Assembly (NCBI RefSeq): GCF_000954115.1
Contig: NZ_CP010797.1
Location: 3,968,001-4,032,000, forward strand
Direction: 5' to 3'
DNA: 64,000 nt
Source: Rhodococcus sp. B7740
Lineage (GTDB): Bacteria; Actinomycetota; Actinomycetes; Mycobacteriales; Mycobacteriaceae
Shown here one piece after another: positions 63,768 through 64,000 of this stretch. Below the pieces are notes generated by a model. The model saw only the letters and a program-made list of their open reading frames with translations. It did no database searches and was not told the DNA's origin. Position numbers and translations under genes: made by a program. Numbering within the stretch: position 1 is the stretch's first letter; every line of letters starts with the position of its first letter.

Positions 63768-63925
63768 GTTCGCAAACGCGCGCGCACTTGCCAAACGCGG
63801 GTTCGCCCCCGTGAGGTTCGCAAACGCGCGCGCACTTGCTGAACGCGCGCATTCTCGTCAACTGTCACGGGCGATTCCCCGCGCGTCTGACGAACGCGCG
63901 CGCGTTTGCCCGATCTGGCGTCGCC
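63768..63925. repeat. Repeat family C, GC-rich direct repeats
   Basis: GGTTCGCAAACGCGCGCGCA followed by CTTGC occurs at 63768-63792 and 63816-63840, 48 bp apart. Shorter relatives (AACGCGCGCATT, GAACGCGCGCGCGTTTGC) follow to about 63911. The alternating GC tracts could form Z-DNA or hairpins. Between the gtrA-like gene and a convergent gene at the right edge. Confidence 0.75.
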
Positions 63926-63940
63926 GCCTCGCCCCGCCGC

Positions 63941-64000
63941 TCACGAGAAGTTCGGCAGGGCTCCGCGTTCGAGGGCTTCGGCGAGGGTGGGGGCGGCTGT
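63941..64000 (-). CDS. 3' end of a gene truncated by the window edge
   Basis: The minus strand reads ...PTLAEALERGALPNFS and a TGA stop in one open frame up to the window edge. Too short to identify; convergent to the gtrA-like gene. Confidence 0.4.
   Translation of the reverse strand, partial: TAAPTLAEALERGALPNFS

Overview
The window comes from a high-GC, mycolic-acid-bearing actinobacterium. It most resembles Rhodococcus, or a close relative in Mycobacteriales. The evidence is a complete arabinogalactan and mycolate assembly locus (glf, glfT2, aftB, antigen 85-type mycolyltransferases, fadD32, pks13, accD4, emb genes, aftA, dprE2, dprE1), an SOS box of the mycobacterial type, many GTG starts, and a small PE/PPE/EspG set. 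Gene order broadly follows the M. tuberculosis stretch from pheA (Rv3838c) to the gtrA-like gene (Rv3789), recalled from knowledge and not computed, with several insertions.

Layout. 1-5.5 kb: a hypothetical gene, pheA, a histidine phosphatase, then a leftward PE-PPE-EspG trio and a degenerate histidine-phosphatase homologue. 5.6-6.8 kb: a cobalamin riboswitch ahead of the cobalt transporter genes cbtB-cbtA. 7-12.4 kb: a zincin-like metallopeptidase, a septum-formation-family protein, an ankyrin protein, serS, a lipoprotein, an acyltransferase and a GNAT. 12.4-15.4 kb: a two-component system divergent from a Pro/Ala-repeat membrane protein, with a strong inverted repeat between them. 15.4-24.8 kb: an SOS-controlled 13E12/HNH protein, DinB-like and CPBP proteins, a YhgE/Pip-type membrane protein, msrA, an oxidoreductase, a HAD phosphatase and an LGFP-repeat amidase. 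24.9-26.5 kb: cobM (frameshifted) and cobF.

26.5-49.2 kb is the rightward cell-wall block. Glf makes UDP-galactofuranose and GlfT2 polymerises galactan. A PAP2 phosphatase and a UbiA-type transferase act in making decaprenyl-phospho-ribose, the precursor of the arabinose donor. AftB caps arabinan. Three tandem mycolyltransferases, a cutinase-like protein, FadD32, Pks13 and AccD4 make and attach mycolates. 49.3-50.3 kb is an accessory AbiEi-like gene bracketed by paired palindromic repeats. 50.6-63.2 kb is the leftward arabinan block: dprE1, dprE2, aftA, an extra GT-C-like membrane protein and two Emb arabinosyltransferases. dprE1 is divergent from a gtrA-like gene.

Across the window there are at least four families of short intergenic repeats. 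At least eleven transcription units appear to start with a TANNNT -10 box 6-8 nt before the start codon, which implies leaderless mRNAs. No tRNA, rRNA, CRISPR array, transposase or prophage was recognised.
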